A DNA stretch of 64,000 bases, from the NCBI RefSeq assembly GCF_000518745.1, contig NZ_JAEE01000008.1, positions 1-64,000 on the forward strand. Direction: 5' to 3'. The notes below the pieces were generated by a model that worked only from the letters and a program-made list of their open reading frames with translations, ran no database searches and was not told the DNA's origin. Of this stretch, positions 8,907 through 17,009 are shown one piece after another. Within the stretch, counting starts at the first letter, position 1, and each line of letters begins with the position of its first letter. A program made the translations under genes and the position numbers. Origin of the DNA: Phaseolibacter flectens ATCC 12775 (GTDB lineage Bacteria; Pseudomonadota; Gammaproteobacteria; Enterobacterales; Enterobacteriaceae).

Positions 8907-9105
8907 TAAATGTGACCACGTTAATTTTAACTCAAACCCTTCAATACACGCCCCCTTGTGCTGGTATTGCTTAGAAAAATGAATTAAGGTAATAATTTAT
9001 TAAGTTAGTGACCGATTGACTTAGATTTTTTTATTCACACTGAGTAACGGACGTCAAGGTACATCTCATGAATTATTATAAATTTTGATGTAAGCATGAT
9101 CCTAT

Positions 9106-9140
9106 TAAAAAAAGCAAGCGACACTGGCTTGCTTTTTTAT
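9106..9140. terminator. bidirectional intrinsic terminator
   Basis: AAAAAGCAAGC and its complement GCTTGCTTTTT flank a seven-base loop, with A-runs on one side and T-runs on the other. It can terminate transcription from the 79-residue gene on the plus strand and from the small frameshifted gene on the minus strand. Confidence 0.85.
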
Positions 9141-9153
9141 AGACTAATCATCG

Positions 9154-9382
9154 CTATTTTATCCGTGTAACCAAACTTGACCTCCCTCCTGTCCCGCCAA
9201 TATTTACTGCATTATTTAGATTACCGTTATATTGTATTGGGTCACCGAGGGTGGCTGAATTACCTGTATTTCCTCCATTGGCAGGCGAATTGACTTTCCC
9301 CCGGCACACCAATAGCAATACCGATTTTCGTTCCCCCAGAAATATGAGCAGTTTGTGTGACAGACCGTGTTTGAACTGCCAT
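9154..9382 (-). pseudogene. small gene interrupted by a frameshift at a five-base homopolymer
   Basis: The minus strand has a strong ribosome site (AAGGAG) before an ATG at 9382. The frame (MAVQTRSVTQTAHISGG...) stops at 9260. At 9298-9302 there is a run of five G (minus strand). Removing one G joins the start to the frame that runs to 9154, giving a 75-residue, Gly/Asn/Ser-rich product ending GGRSSLVTRIK. The restored protein has no recognisable domain. It could be a secreted small peptide, since a remnant of an ABC exporter lies just upstream (9524-9646). Alternatives: a genuine 40-residue peptide, a sequencing error, or a phase-variable tract. Confidence 0.5.
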
Positions 9383-9523
9383 AAGCTTTGACTCCTTATA
9401 AGGAGCAACGACGAGAGGAATCGCCCGAATCAAAAATGGACTGAATGTTAATAATTAATTGATTTTTTTCATTTCATGCCTCTTCAACATTGAAGAGCTT
9501 GATAATCGGAGTAAACGGCTGGT

Positions 9524-9646
9524 TTATATTTTGAGCTCATCAAGATTAATCACGATATTTGCGGCCTTCATGGTGGAAAGACGATGCGCGGTGATGACAC
9601 CTGTGATCGGCAACCCTGAAATTGCCTCATTACTGAGTTTACTTCG
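9524..9646 (-). pseudogene. C-terminal remnant of an ABC exporter ATPase
   Basis: Forty codons on the minus strand read ...GLPITGVITAHRLSTMKAANIVINLDELKI then stop. ITAHRLSTMKAA is the H-loop (switch His) of ABC exporter ATPase domains, and the following segment matches the beta-strand that ends such domains. The pattern is that of bacteriocin or peptide exporters (compare IIAHRxxTIxxAD). Upstream the frame degenerates and no Walker A or signature motif is visible, so this is a fossil. Together with the adjacent small frameshifted gene it suggests a decayed peptide-secretion locus. Confidence 0.6.
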
Positions 9647-9823
9647 CCTACGCTTCATGTCCTTTTGTTTGGCAAAACAAACCGTTTATTGTGGTTCGTA
9701 CAGGGTTATCTGGTGATATTAAGGTGATGGCTTGCGGGATCATAGCAGATCAGTCATGGTATCGTTTTGCCTTGTGTTCATTATCGAGGTTATCACCCTA
9801 CTTGCAGGTCTTTTTGGGAGTAA

Positions 9824-10672
9824 ATGATGGTTATACGTCCTTTCACACAATCGGATATACTTTCCGGATGGAAACTGAGTCAGCAAGCTGGGTGGTCACA
9901 TAGTCTTGCTGATTGGCAGTTTCTCGCCCGTTTTGCCAAAGGGGTTGTCGCCCAAGTCGAAGGACAGCGTGTCGGATGTGCGCTTTACTGGTTATGGGGG
10001 GAGCAGCGCGCAACTCTTGGTATGGTACTTGTGGATGCCAATTTTCAGGGACAAGGGATTGGTCAGCAATTAGTACAGGCTGCCCTGAATCAATGTGGTG
10101 ATCGTTATATTCAGCTCTGTGCTACGCAACAAGGTAAAGGGTTATATAGGAAACTGGGATTTGTTGAGACAGGTCAGTTACTTCAATGCCAAGCGACTGC
10201 CATCAATGCAGTCAGTGAGGCGACTCACCTTACGGAGTATAACCAGATAAACCCGGCCAACTACAATGATTTACCTCAATTACTTGAACTTGAGCAGCAA
10301 GCAACGAGCCTGTATCGACCTGAATTATTGAACTATGTTATTCAGCATCATGAGGTTTATACACTGACCGATCAACACGGACGTCTTAACGGCTTTTCCT
10401 GTATCAAGCCTTTTGGTGCAGGCATGATGTTGGGGCCTATCATTGCAAGTTCAGTCTCTGAGGCTAAGGTGTTGCTTCAGTCTATTTTGTATCATTTGCA
10501 GGGACAGGCGGTACGTATTGATACCCCTTGTTATACATACTTGCAGACAATTTTGGATAAGGCAGGGTTGCAACCCGTAGGCAACGCGACATTAATGCAG
10601 TATCCTGCCGCAACTCAGGCCATGCCCGGAACGATACAGCAATTTAGTGTGATGAATCAGGCATTAGGTTAA
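9824..10672 (+). CDS. GNAT family N-acetyltransferase (two-domain, YitH-like C-terminus)
   Basis: The N-terminal half (about residues 3-130) is a GNAT domain: FQGQGIGQQLVQAAL is the acetyl-CoA pyrophosphate loop (Q/RxxGxG/A) and GKGLYRKLGFVETG is the conserved C-terminal strand. The C-terminal half (about 140-270) resembles the second domain of YitH/HolE-type acetyltransferases. GGGAG precedes the ATG pair at 9824. It is the first of three plus-strand genes next to the tetronate cluster and may act in resistance or tailoring by acetylation, but this is only proximity. The acceptor is unknown. Confidence 0.8.
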   Translation: MMVIRPFTQSDILSGWKLSQQAGWSHSLADWQFLARFAKGVVAQVEGQRVGCALYWLWGEQRATLGMVLVDANFQGQGIGQQLVQAALNQCGDRYIQLCATQQGKGLYRKLGFVETGQLLQCQATAINAVSEATHLTEYNQINPANYNDLPQLLELEQQATSLYRPELLNYVIQHHEVYTLTDQHGRLNGFSCIKPFGAGMMLGPIIASSVSEAKVLLQSILYHLQGQAVRIDTPCYTYLQTILDKAGLQPVGNATLMQYPAATQAMPGTIQQFSVMNQALG

Positions 10673-10721
10673 TGGCATGGTTTTCAGCCATTTATGAGTG
10701 ACATAACAGGATGCGAATTCG

Positions 10722-11441
10722 ATGTTTAGTATTTCAGAATCAAACAGTAAAGTGGGATTTATCTCCCGAGAAGAATGGGGACAACTGAGGGTTGATAACC
10801 GCGTTATCTATTGTCAGGTGCAGTTTGAGCTAGATTGTTTTTCTGAGCAAGATTTTACAGCTTATAACATCATTCGTCCCAGTACATTAACGACAGCTGT
10901 TGCCAAACGACAGGCAGAGTACCTTGCAGGACGTTATTGTTGTGCTAGGTTACTTATGCAGCTGGGATTGGATCGCCAAGTCAGGCAGAATGCAGATCGT
11001 TCCCCCTCCTTTCCTGAATCGATTTCAGGTAGCATTTCTCATCATCACAACCAAGCTATCGCATTGCTGAGTGATCATGAAAATTTAGCCATTGGTATCG
11101 ATATTGAGGAGTATAATCCATCTGTATTACAAGAGATAAAAAAATATATTACATCTGAGCACGAGAGAATTCAGTGCCTCAGCTTACTTTGCGATGAGAG
11201 TTTTTTATTATTACTGGCTTTTTCATCCAAAGAAAGCTTATTTAAGGCGCTTTATCCTCGAGTAGGTTATTATTTTGGGTTTGAGTGTGCTGAGATTATT
11301 TCTATTAACTCCTCTCAGGGTGAATTTAATATTAAGTTGGTTAAAAATCTGAATGAAAAATATTGTTCTGGCATGGTGTTTAAAGGTTTTTTTTCTTTTG
11401 AAAAAAACACGATAGTTACAATAGTGTTAATCGACAGTTAA
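10722..11441 (+). CDS. EntD/Sfp-type 4'-phosphopantetheinyl transferase
   Basis: Converts apo carrier proteins to the holo form by moving phosphopantetheine from CoA to the conserved serine. Motifs in order: RSPSFPESISGSISHHHNQA (P1-P2 region with the His used for CoA binding), AIGIDIE (magnesium-binding Asp/Glu) and FSSKESLFKALYP (the WxxKEA/SxxK motif). The arrangement and about 240-residue length are those of the EntD branch. It lies beside a cluster with three carrier-protein domains (two free ACPs and one in the PKS), which are its likely substrates. Spacing to the GNAT gene is 49 bp, so the two may be co-transcribed. The C-terminal 40 residues are AT-rich in codon use. Confidence 0.92.
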   Translation: MFSISESNSKVGFISREEWGQLRVDNRVIYCQVQFELDCFSEQDFTAYNIIRPSTLTTAVAKRQAEYLAGRYCCARLLMQLGLDRQVRQNADRSPSFPESISGSISHHHNQAIALLSDHENLAIGIDIEEYNPSVLQEIKKYITSEHERIQCLSLLCDESFLLLLAFSSKESLFKALYPRVGYYFGFECAEIISINSSQGEFNIKLVKNLNEKYCSGMVFKGFFSFEKNTIVTIVLIDS

Positions 11442-11490
11442 TTGGAAAGTTAGCGCGTAATCTGACGTGTATCTATATTACTATTATTTT

Positions 11491-11512
11491 TAATAATACT
11501 GATGTATTATTA
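11491..11512. promoter_or_regulatory. AT-rich dyad upstream of the luxR-type gene
   Basis: Perfect 9-bp inverted repeat, TAATAATAC and GTATTATTA, separated by TGAT. It sits 139 bases before the regulator start and 49 bases after the PPTase stop. It is either an operator or a weak stem at the PPTase 3' end; no T-tract follows. Confidence 0.45.
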
Positions 11513-11650
11513 GTAGTCGACATGATATTTTTCTTATATTTTCTTTTTTTTCTGGAAAAGTCGCATTAAATTAATATCTGATTGGATGAGGATATTATTT
11601 AATTGATGTTGTATGACAATAGTTATTGGATGGCCATATCAGGAGGGATT

Positions 11651-12454
11651 ATGGACAGTAATATAATTGCTCAGAAATTGAATGTAACATTACAAAAAAT
11701 AAAGCAGGTAGACAGTCAAGATAAACTGTCAGCAATGTGTGAAGAGTTTTTAGGTGATATAAGCATTGATTATTTTGAATTTTCGCTTTGTCATTCAATC
11801 TCATTAGCTGACCCTGATATTTTAGTCATGGATAATTTGCCGAGAGAATGGAGTGATTTTTACCATAAACGTGATTTTCAGCGTGTAGATCCGATCACGT
11901 CCTATTGTTTTTCTAACACACTGCCTGTGCACTGGCATAAGCTGATTCAACTGCCTGAATACCGTGATTCTCAGTATCAAGTTATGTTACGTAATGCGAG
12001 AAAATTTGGGCTCGTTTCGGGTTTGAGTATTCCTTTACGGACCAGTTCTGGTGGGGCGGGTATGTTCAGTTTGATTAGCCGACAGGAACCAGAGCAATGC
12101 GAGCACTTTTTTAATATTTTGACACCTTATGCGTTGCTGCTAACGAGTCATTTACTGGATTGTATTAAACGTAATCGTTGGATGAACAAAGAAAAAATAT
12201 TAGCGAAGATTAAACTGACCGATCGAGAATACCATTGTCTATTTTGGGCTTGTGAAGGGAAAACGTCATGGGAAATATCAAGGATCCTTTGTATTAGTGA
12301 AAGGACAGTATTATTTCATCTCAATAATGCAACGCAGAAAGTTGGTGCTAAAAATCGGCAGCATGCGGTGGCTAAAAGTTTATTAGGAAATGTTATCCGA
12401 CCCAATTTCTATCATGATAACATTCCCTACAGTCACGATATCAAAACACGGTAA
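11651..12454 (+). CDS. LuxR-family quorum-sensing regulator (solo)
   Basis: A 267-residue two-domain transcription factor. Residues about 20-165 form the autoinducer-binding domain, with the key positions of AHL-responsive LuxR proteins intact: Trp67, Tyr71, Asp80-Pro81, Trp95 and a Gly in GLVSGLSIPL. Residues about 187-250 are the LuxR helix-turn-helix (LTDREYHCLFWACEGKTSWEI...ISERTV). AGGAGGG directly precedes the ATG at 11651; an in-frame Met at 11603 lacks such a site. No LuxI synthase gene lies in the window, so it is a LuxR solo. It faces the biosynthetic operon and a lux box lies in that operon's promoter region, so it probably controls tetronate synthesis. Confidence 0.93.
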   Translation: MDSNIIAQKLNVTLQKIKQVDSQDKLSAMCEEFLGDISIDYFEFSLCHSISLADPDILVMDNLPREWSDFYHKRDFQRVDPITSYCFSNTLPVHWHKLIQLPEYRDSQYQVMLRNARKFGLVSGLSIPLRTSSGGAGMFSLISRQEPEQCEHFFNILTPYALLLTSHLLDCIKRNRWMNKEKILAKIKLTDREYHCLFWACEGKTSWEISRILCISERTVLFHLNNATQKVGAKNRQHAVAKSLLGNVIRPNFYHDNIPYSHDIKTR

Positions 12455-12470
12455 TCATCCCAATAGGGTG

Positions 12471-12824
12471 TTATTTACTCCTAGAGAGATGTGTGATTTT
12501 AAATCCTTGTGTGCTTTTTAGTCCGTAACCAATAGCCCGATCAAAACCGATATGGATGATCCAGATTAAGGCTGGAGCTAATACCGAAGGATAAGTAGGA
12601 TAAGCTGCGAATAAGAGTAAAGGAAGAAGGTAGGTGTGAGTCAAATTATACAACAAAGCACCTATTTTATTATTGATCACATAACCCAGCATTCCAAGAT
12701 CGGGAATAAAAATCAAATAGATAAAAAGCATCCAGCTAAATTGTAATTTCCAGTAAATGGCCAAGGCTGCCAACATCAGAGCTAAATTCTCAACACGTAC
12801 AATCACGGCATGTTGTAGCTGCAT
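12471..12824 (-). CDS. DUF4260 integral membrane protein
   Basis: A 117-residue protein with about four hydrophobic helices. It carries the DUF4260 signature: PDLGMLGYVINNKIGALLYNL-type segment, THTYLLP, and LIWIIHIGFDRAIGYGLK near the C-terminus. The molecular role of the family is unknown. It is the last gene of the tetronate operon (18 bp after the thioesterase) and overlaps nothing; its 3' end nearly meets the convergent luxR gene. Self-protection or membrane handling of a lipophilic product is a guess from position. Confidence 0.85.
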   Translation of the reverse strand: MQLQHAVIVRVENLALMLAALAIYWKLQFSWMLFIYLIFIPDLGMLGYVINNKIGALLYNLTHTYLLPLLLFAAYPTYPSVLAPALIWIIHIGFDRAIGYGLKSTQGFKITHLSRSK

Positions 12825-12842
12825 TATTATCCCCTATTAGAT

Positions 12843-13601
12843 TTATACAGAAAAGTAGGTATGGGTTAAAACAGATAACATCGTTTTTAAAAATTCAGTT
12901 TCTTGGCTGCGAATAAAAAAATGATCGCCTTGAAACATAGAATAACTGAACCGACCGATGGTGGTGACTTTCCAGCACATTTGTTGTTCGATATTGATCA
13001 GTGGATCGGATCCATTGGCAAAAAGGTGCACTGGACAAGATAGTAACTCACTCTCTGCGACTGGTGAATGGGTTTCGCATAAACAGAGATCGGCTCTCAG
13101 TCGGACTAACATCCATTGCAGCCAATTTTTATTCTGTAAAACTCTCGGTTCTATCGACGAAAATTTTAAAATGAAATCGATCAGCTGCTGGTCGGTCATC
13201 GTTTGGTTCCGAGGAAACGGATAAGTGAGTTGAGGACCACGCTGCCCACTGATTAACAGCGCTTCTGGAGCCCGTTGTTGCTGCGTGCCGTGTAAGGCAA
13301 GGGCATGTGCCAACCAAGCCCCCATACTATGACCATAAATGGCATAGCGGACGTGTTGCAATTGTGGCAGCAGACAACGGGCATAATGATGTATCAACGT
13401 TGCAAAATCTGTGGCAGGGGGATGTTGGTGTAACTCGTCACGACCAGGCAGGATCACGGGACAGAGGGTGATCCAGTTCGGCAAGGATTGAGTCCAGCTC
13501 GCACAAAATGCACTGTTTCCTCCGGCGTAGGGGAAACAGAGTAAATTCAAACGGCCAGAATAGTCCAGTGGACGAGCAAGGTATACCGTCTCGCGGTTCA
13601 T
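12843..13601 (-). CDS. type II thioesterase
   Basis: A 252-residue alpha/beta hydrolase of the GrsT/RifR type. Landmarks: LLCFPYAGGNSAF at the N-terminus, the nucleophile elbow YGHSMGAWLAH with Ser92, an Asp in NGSDPLI and the catalytic His in GDHFFI. Type II thioesterases clear wrongly loaded acyl groups from carrier proteins in polyketide and nonribosomal pathways. The start at 13601 overlaps the previous stop as ATGA and has GGGAGAG upstream; the open frame extends further into the neighbour but without a ribosome site. Translational coupling ties it to the operon. Confidence 0.92.
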   Translation of the reverse strand: MNRETVYLARPLDYSGRLNLLCFPYAGGNSAFCASWTQSLPNWITLCPVILPGRDELHQHPPATDFATLIHHYARCLLPQLQHVRYAIYGHSMGAWLAHALALHGTQQQRAPEALLISGQRGPQLTYPFPRNQTMTDQQLIDFILKFSSIEPRVLQNKNWLQWMLVRLRADLCLCETHSPVAESELLSCPVHLFANGSDPLINIEQQMCWKVTTIGRFSYSMFQGDHFFIRSQETEFLKTMLSVLTHTYFSV

Positions 13602-14752
13602 CGGGTGCGACTCTCCCTTGCCCTGTTTGCTGAATGAGGAGGTTGATGTTGTATTTGTGGCTGTTTGGAAAAGCGGTGGATCATGCGTTTGATACGCCAT
13701 AGCACAGAGAAAAACATCGCCATATTACGACGATGTTTGAATCCGGACAGAATGGTCGCCAATGCCCAAGGTCCGACCAGATGTAAATGATGCGGCGAGC
13801 CGTGAATATCAGGGAGTGGATAAACGCTCACTGAAGTGACTCGGCTTCGTAATGCATCGACCTCGGCTTCAGGGATCACTTCATCAAACTGGCTTTGCAG
13901 ATAATGCACAGGGATCGTGAGGGGAGTCACAGATGGTAGCAACGCCAAGTGATCAAGGTGTTCAGCGAGTTGACTTGGATCTATTTTCATCAAGTGGCAT
14001 AGTGTGGCACGGGTCACGTGAGGAATCTCATCAAGATCATGAGGTTGAAAAAAGTGACGTACCGGTGCGCCAACTGTTGTGATACCGACAATTCTGGCAT
14101 CCTTTTCTGCGGCCATTAAGGCCAGATGTCCACTAAAACTCAGTGCAAAGAGATACGTCCTCTGGATCTCTGCGCGCCCTTGTAACGCATCCATAATGTG
14201 GGTAAATAGCGTCCAGCTTTCACGGTTATACTGCAGTTTATTTTCACCGACGCCTGGCATTTCTGTAATTACCACACAAATTTTTAAGCGCTGAGCCAGC
14301 AACAGAAAACGTTGCCACTGTTCTTTAATCGAAATGATCCCCCCACAGACGATGAGCAGGGGCCAATTTTGGTCAAGGCCTGTAGCATAAGCTTTAACGG
14401 TGTTTCCTGCGAGGCTCAAGCTTTCATACTCAACGGCTGCTTGTTGCATACTGCGTGCAAAACAGTCGATACAGGCTTCTAGCGCTTGTTGCTGTAATGG
14501 ATTACTGACAAAGGGAAAACGAACCAGATTAAATAAGCGAGTCGCGTTCGTCCAATCTTGTTGTTGCCGTTTGAGCTCCGCAGCTTTGAACCATTCAGCG
14601 CTCCAACTCCCCTGATCACAACCTTGCGAATCGGTGATGCCATTTAGGATCTGTCGAACTTGTTGGCTATCCAGCTGCTGAGCGTGACCATGTAGTCGCA
14701 CGAAGTTTTTCAATTCAAGAAGATAAAGGTCATCTTTTTCTTTTGCCATCAT
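13598..14752 (-). CDS. alpha/beta hydrolase-fold eliminase of the tetronate pathway (Agg5-like)
   Basis: A 384-residue alpha/beta hydrolase of the FrsA/dienelactone-hydrolase-like group. It has a helical N-terminal region of about 130 residues, an oxyanion strand PLLIVCGG, and a nucleophile elbow ALSFSG with Ser205 (the usual flanking glycines are Ala and Ser). A late His lies in DIHGSPHH. In agglomerin biosynthesis an enzyme of this class (Agg5) removes acetic acid from the acetylated 5-hydroxymethyl tetronate, creating the exocyclic methylene. Assignment to that step rests on fold plus the complete partner set in this operon. Start: ATG at 14752 overlapping the monooxygenase stop, with AGGA upstream (14749 is an alternative). 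Confidence 0.78.
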   Translation of the reverse strand: MMAKEKDDLYLLELKNFVRLHGHAQQLDSQQVRQILNGITDSQGCDQGSWSAEWFKAAELKRQQQDWTNATRLFNLVRFPFVSNPLQQQALEACIDCFARSMQQAAVEYESLSLAGNTVKAYATGLDQNWPLLIVCGGIISIKEQWQRFLLLAQRLKICVVITEMPGVGENKLQYNRESWTLFTHIMDALQGRAEIQRTYLFALSFSGHLALMAAEKDARIVGITTVGAPVRHFFQPHDLDEIPHVTRATLCHLMKIDPSQLAEHLDHLALLPSVTPLTIPVHYLQSQFDEVIPEAEVDALRSRVTSVSVYPLPDIHGSPHHLHLVGPWALATILSGFKHRRNMAMFFSVLWRIKRMIHRFSKQPQIQHQPPHSANRARESRTR

Positions 14753-15966
14753 TCTTTCCTTGCGGCAAGTTGTTGTAATTGACGTTGGCGACAATAGGCG
14801 ATGCGATTACTGATTTTATGCTGTATAAATTTGAATCGATTCAGAATTCTATAGTTAAGACGACGCATGCCCTGCTGCATCGGCGTTGTGGCGTTTAGCA
14901 GATTCTCTTGGCGCATTTGCAGTTTAACCACAAAATCAATATGTGATTGACGTCCTGCCTGAAATGTCTTCAATAATGGGCGGTCAAGGCGATTTTGTTT
15001 CAGGGCATTGGCTAGCATCGGCGCCAGTTCCATCGCATCCTGAATGGCTAAATTGACACCTTGGCCGAGTAGCGGAGTGACGGTGTGAGCCGCATCACCA
15101 ATTAACAGTAATCCCTCTCTGCTCCAATCGGGCATTGTCGTGGTAAAAATATCCAGAAGTTGGATATCACTCCAGCTCTTAATATGCACTCGTACATGTT
15201 GCCCCAATGCGCTGTCGATCTGACTGATTAACTGATAAAAGGCTTCGATACCTTTTTGTCGCAGGGCGCTGAACTCCCCCTTTCCAATATTAACGCCAGC
15301 CCGATAGTCGGAAGGGTAGGTCGGTAACAAGATTAAATGGTTAGCACCTTTGATCATGATCCGTGTAACCTTTTCAGGCGCATCAGCGGGTTGTGGCACC
15401 TTAAACCAGATGACATCGCGGCTGGCAGTCTGTTTTTGCCAAGTCAGTTTACTGAGTTGTCTGACTTTACTGTATCGACCGTCTGCACCCACAACCAATT
15501 TCGCGTTAAGTTGATGGTGTTCACCCGTTTGTTGTAGACGATAACGAATACCACATATGCGATCTTTATCCCAAAGTAGGTCATCACAGGTAGCTCCGCG
15601 GATCATCTGACAATTACTGTAATTTTGCAGTTGTTCCCACAGTGCATTCAGTAAGACTGGCTGGGGGATATCCATAACGAATTTATGTGGATAGGGCATG
15701 TCTGAATAATCGATATTCAGTAGCGGCTGATTGTTTTCAATCACCAGTAACCGGTGTGTTTCTAACGATCCGTGTTGCTTGAGTTGATCCAATATCCCAA
15801 GTTCCTCGAAAATGCTCACGGTATCGGGTTGCATGGACTCGCCGCGGAAAGAACGCTTATAGTTTTGTGAGCTTTCCAAAATCACTACATTCACCCCTGC
15901 CCGAGCCAGTTGTAGGGCGAGGACTAGGCCAGCAGGGCCTGCGCCAACAATACAAATATCAGTCAT
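14749..15966 (-). CDS. FAD-dependent monooxygenase (PHBH fold)
   Basis: A group A flavoprotein monooxygenase of 405 residues. The Rossmann motif GAGPAGL is at residues 8-14, an FRGESMQPDT segment follows, the DG motif VVGADGRYSKVRQ is at mid-protein, and the second FAD motif LLIGDAAHTVTPLLGQGVNLAIQDA comes in the last third. Such enzymes hydroxylate or epoxidise with NAD(P)H and O2. It sits between the acyltransferase and eliminase genes of the tetronate operon. I know of no step in the core 5-methylene tetronate pathway that needs it, so it probably tailors the acyl chain or ring. The C-terminus is basic and Gln/Arg-rich. Confidence 0.9.
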   Translation of the reverse strand: MTDICIVGAGPAGLVLALQLARAGVNVVILESSQNYKRSFRGESMQPDTVSIFEELGILDQLKQHGSLETHRLLVIENNQPLLNIDYSDMPYPHKFVMDIPQPVLLNALWEQLQNYSNCQMIRGATCDDLLWDKDRICGIRYRLQQTGEHHQLNAKLVVGADGRYSKVRQLSKLTWQKQTASRDVIWFKVPQPADAPEKVTRIMIKGANHLILLPTYPSDYRAGVNIGKGEFSALRQKGIEAFYQLISQIDSALGQHVRVHIKSWSDIQLLDIFTTTMPDWSREGLLLIGDAAHTVTPLLGQGVNLAIQDAMELAPMLANALKQNRLDRPLLKTFQAGRQSHIDFVVKLQMRQENLLNATTPMQQGMRRLNYRILNRFKFIQHKISNRIAYCRQRQLQQLAARKE

Positions 15967-16014
15967 GATCCATTCCTTGTGAAGTGAGTACCAATGCTTG
16001 GTTTGTTACCTGTT

Positions 16015-16776
16015 TTACTTAGTGTTTGGGTTGAAATTTTCTAATCGTTGTTTCACTGCTGACAAAATCTCTGCCGCCATTGCGCCATCGATAACCCGAT
16101 GATCAAAGACCAAGCTGAGCGTCGTTGTCCACGCCACGGTCAATTGCCCCTCTCTGACTATCGGATGCTGAGCAATATCACCGACACCCAATGTCAGTGT
16201 GGAACCCGGTAAAGGAATAAAGCGATTAACGGCACGTCCCCCGAGGGAGGTGATGGTAAAAGCCCCTTGTACCCGGCTTTTTATCCGAGGATTTTGCATC
16301 GCCCGACGGAATAGCACGCGACTGAGTATGAAGGGTAACTGGTGTAATTTCCGGATCGGTGCAAATTCAGGACAGTCAGCCACGTTTTGCCCTTTAAAAT
16401 AATCAATGCGTTGCTGGATCGCCTGTAGAGATAAGTGATCAGCATGTTCGATAACGGCAGAGACGACCAAGCGTTGCCCATCCATTTCTTTATCCAACGT
16501 AAATTTGGCATTGATCTCACCAAGCGGCAGAAGTCTTGGAAAATATCGTCCTGTTAACAGGCTATTGGCTTCGGGATAATGGCTGACAACGTGGGAAACG
16601 GCTTGGATAAAATACGCCAGATAGCTCAAGCTTTTATTATTCGCTTGTCGATGAGTGACGATCTGATCCATCACGATTTCACAATCAATCGCGACAGGGC
16701 GATAATCACAAGATTGTTCCAAAAACAATAGTGTGTGCCGACGTTGTTTCGGGAAAGTGTTTGCTTGGCGACTCAT
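16015..16776 (-). CDS. E2-type (2-oxoacid dehydrogenase-like) acyltransferase, Agg4-like
   Basis: A 253-residue stand-alone catalytic domain of the dihydrolipoamide acyltransferase family, with no lipoyl domain. The active-site motif DHRVIDGA is intact (His226, Asp230), near the C-terminus as in all E2 catalytic domains. In tetronate clusters this class (Agg4) acetylates the primary hydroxyl of the 5-hydroxymethyl tetronate before elimination. The gene starts with TAATG overlap at the ACP stop, so it is translationally coupled. No E1 or E3 components are nearby, which argues against a real oxoacid dehydrogenase complex. Confidence 0.87.
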   Translation of the reverse strand: MSRQANTFPKQRRHTLLFLEQSCDYRPVAIDCEIVMDQIVTHRQANNKSLSYLAYFIQAVSHVVSHYPEANSLLTGRYFPRLLPLGEINAKFTLDKEMDGQRLVVSAVIEHADHLSLQAIQQRIDYFKGQNVADCPEFAPIRKLHQLPFILSRVLFRRAMQNPRIKSRVQGAFTITSLGGRAVNRFIPLPGSTLTLGVGDIAQHPIVREGQLTVAWTTTLSLVFDHRVIDGAMAAEILSAVKQRLENFNPNTK

Positions 16777-17009
16777 TAACGTAGCCCAACTATCAGGTCA
16801 TACAGCTGGTGCAATGTCGTTACCTGTAAATATTCATTGACTGGGATACGAACTCCCAGCGTGTTTTCTAGGCGACTCATTAGGCGAACCGCATTGACTG
16901 AGTCCCAATCTTTAAGGTTGGTCAGGGGCGTATCCCAATCGTGTTCAGAGGCCTCTGTGACCATAAATGCATTAATAAAAGTCAGAAATTCAATGGGATT
17001 ATTCACCAC
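16776..17009 (-). CDS. acyl carrier protein for the glyceryl unit
   Basis: A free 77-residue ACP. The phosphopantetheine site is the Ser in LKDWDSVNAVRL, followed by the usual helix and VRIPVNEYLQVTTLHQL. It overlaps the FkbH stop by seven bases and the acyltransferase start by one, fixing its place between them. In RK-682 and agglomerin pathways the equivalent ACP (Agg2) carries the D-glyceryl thioester made by the FkbH-like enzyme. Partner assignment is by gene order. Confidence 0.9.
   Translation of the reverse strand: MVNNPIEFLTFINAFMVTEASEHDWDTPLTNLKDWDSVNAVRLMSRLENTLGVRIPVNEYLQVTTLHQLYDLIVGLR

Noticed and set aside
9824..10672. Possible LuxI-type AHL synthase for the adjacent LuxR
   Set aside because: The acetyl-CoA loop and length are those of a two-domain GNAT protein; LuxI signature residues are absent.
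16015..16776. Part of a 2-oxoacid dehydrogenase complex
   Set aside because: No lipoyl domain and no E1 or E3 genes nearby; operon context fits the Agg4-type acetyltransferase.
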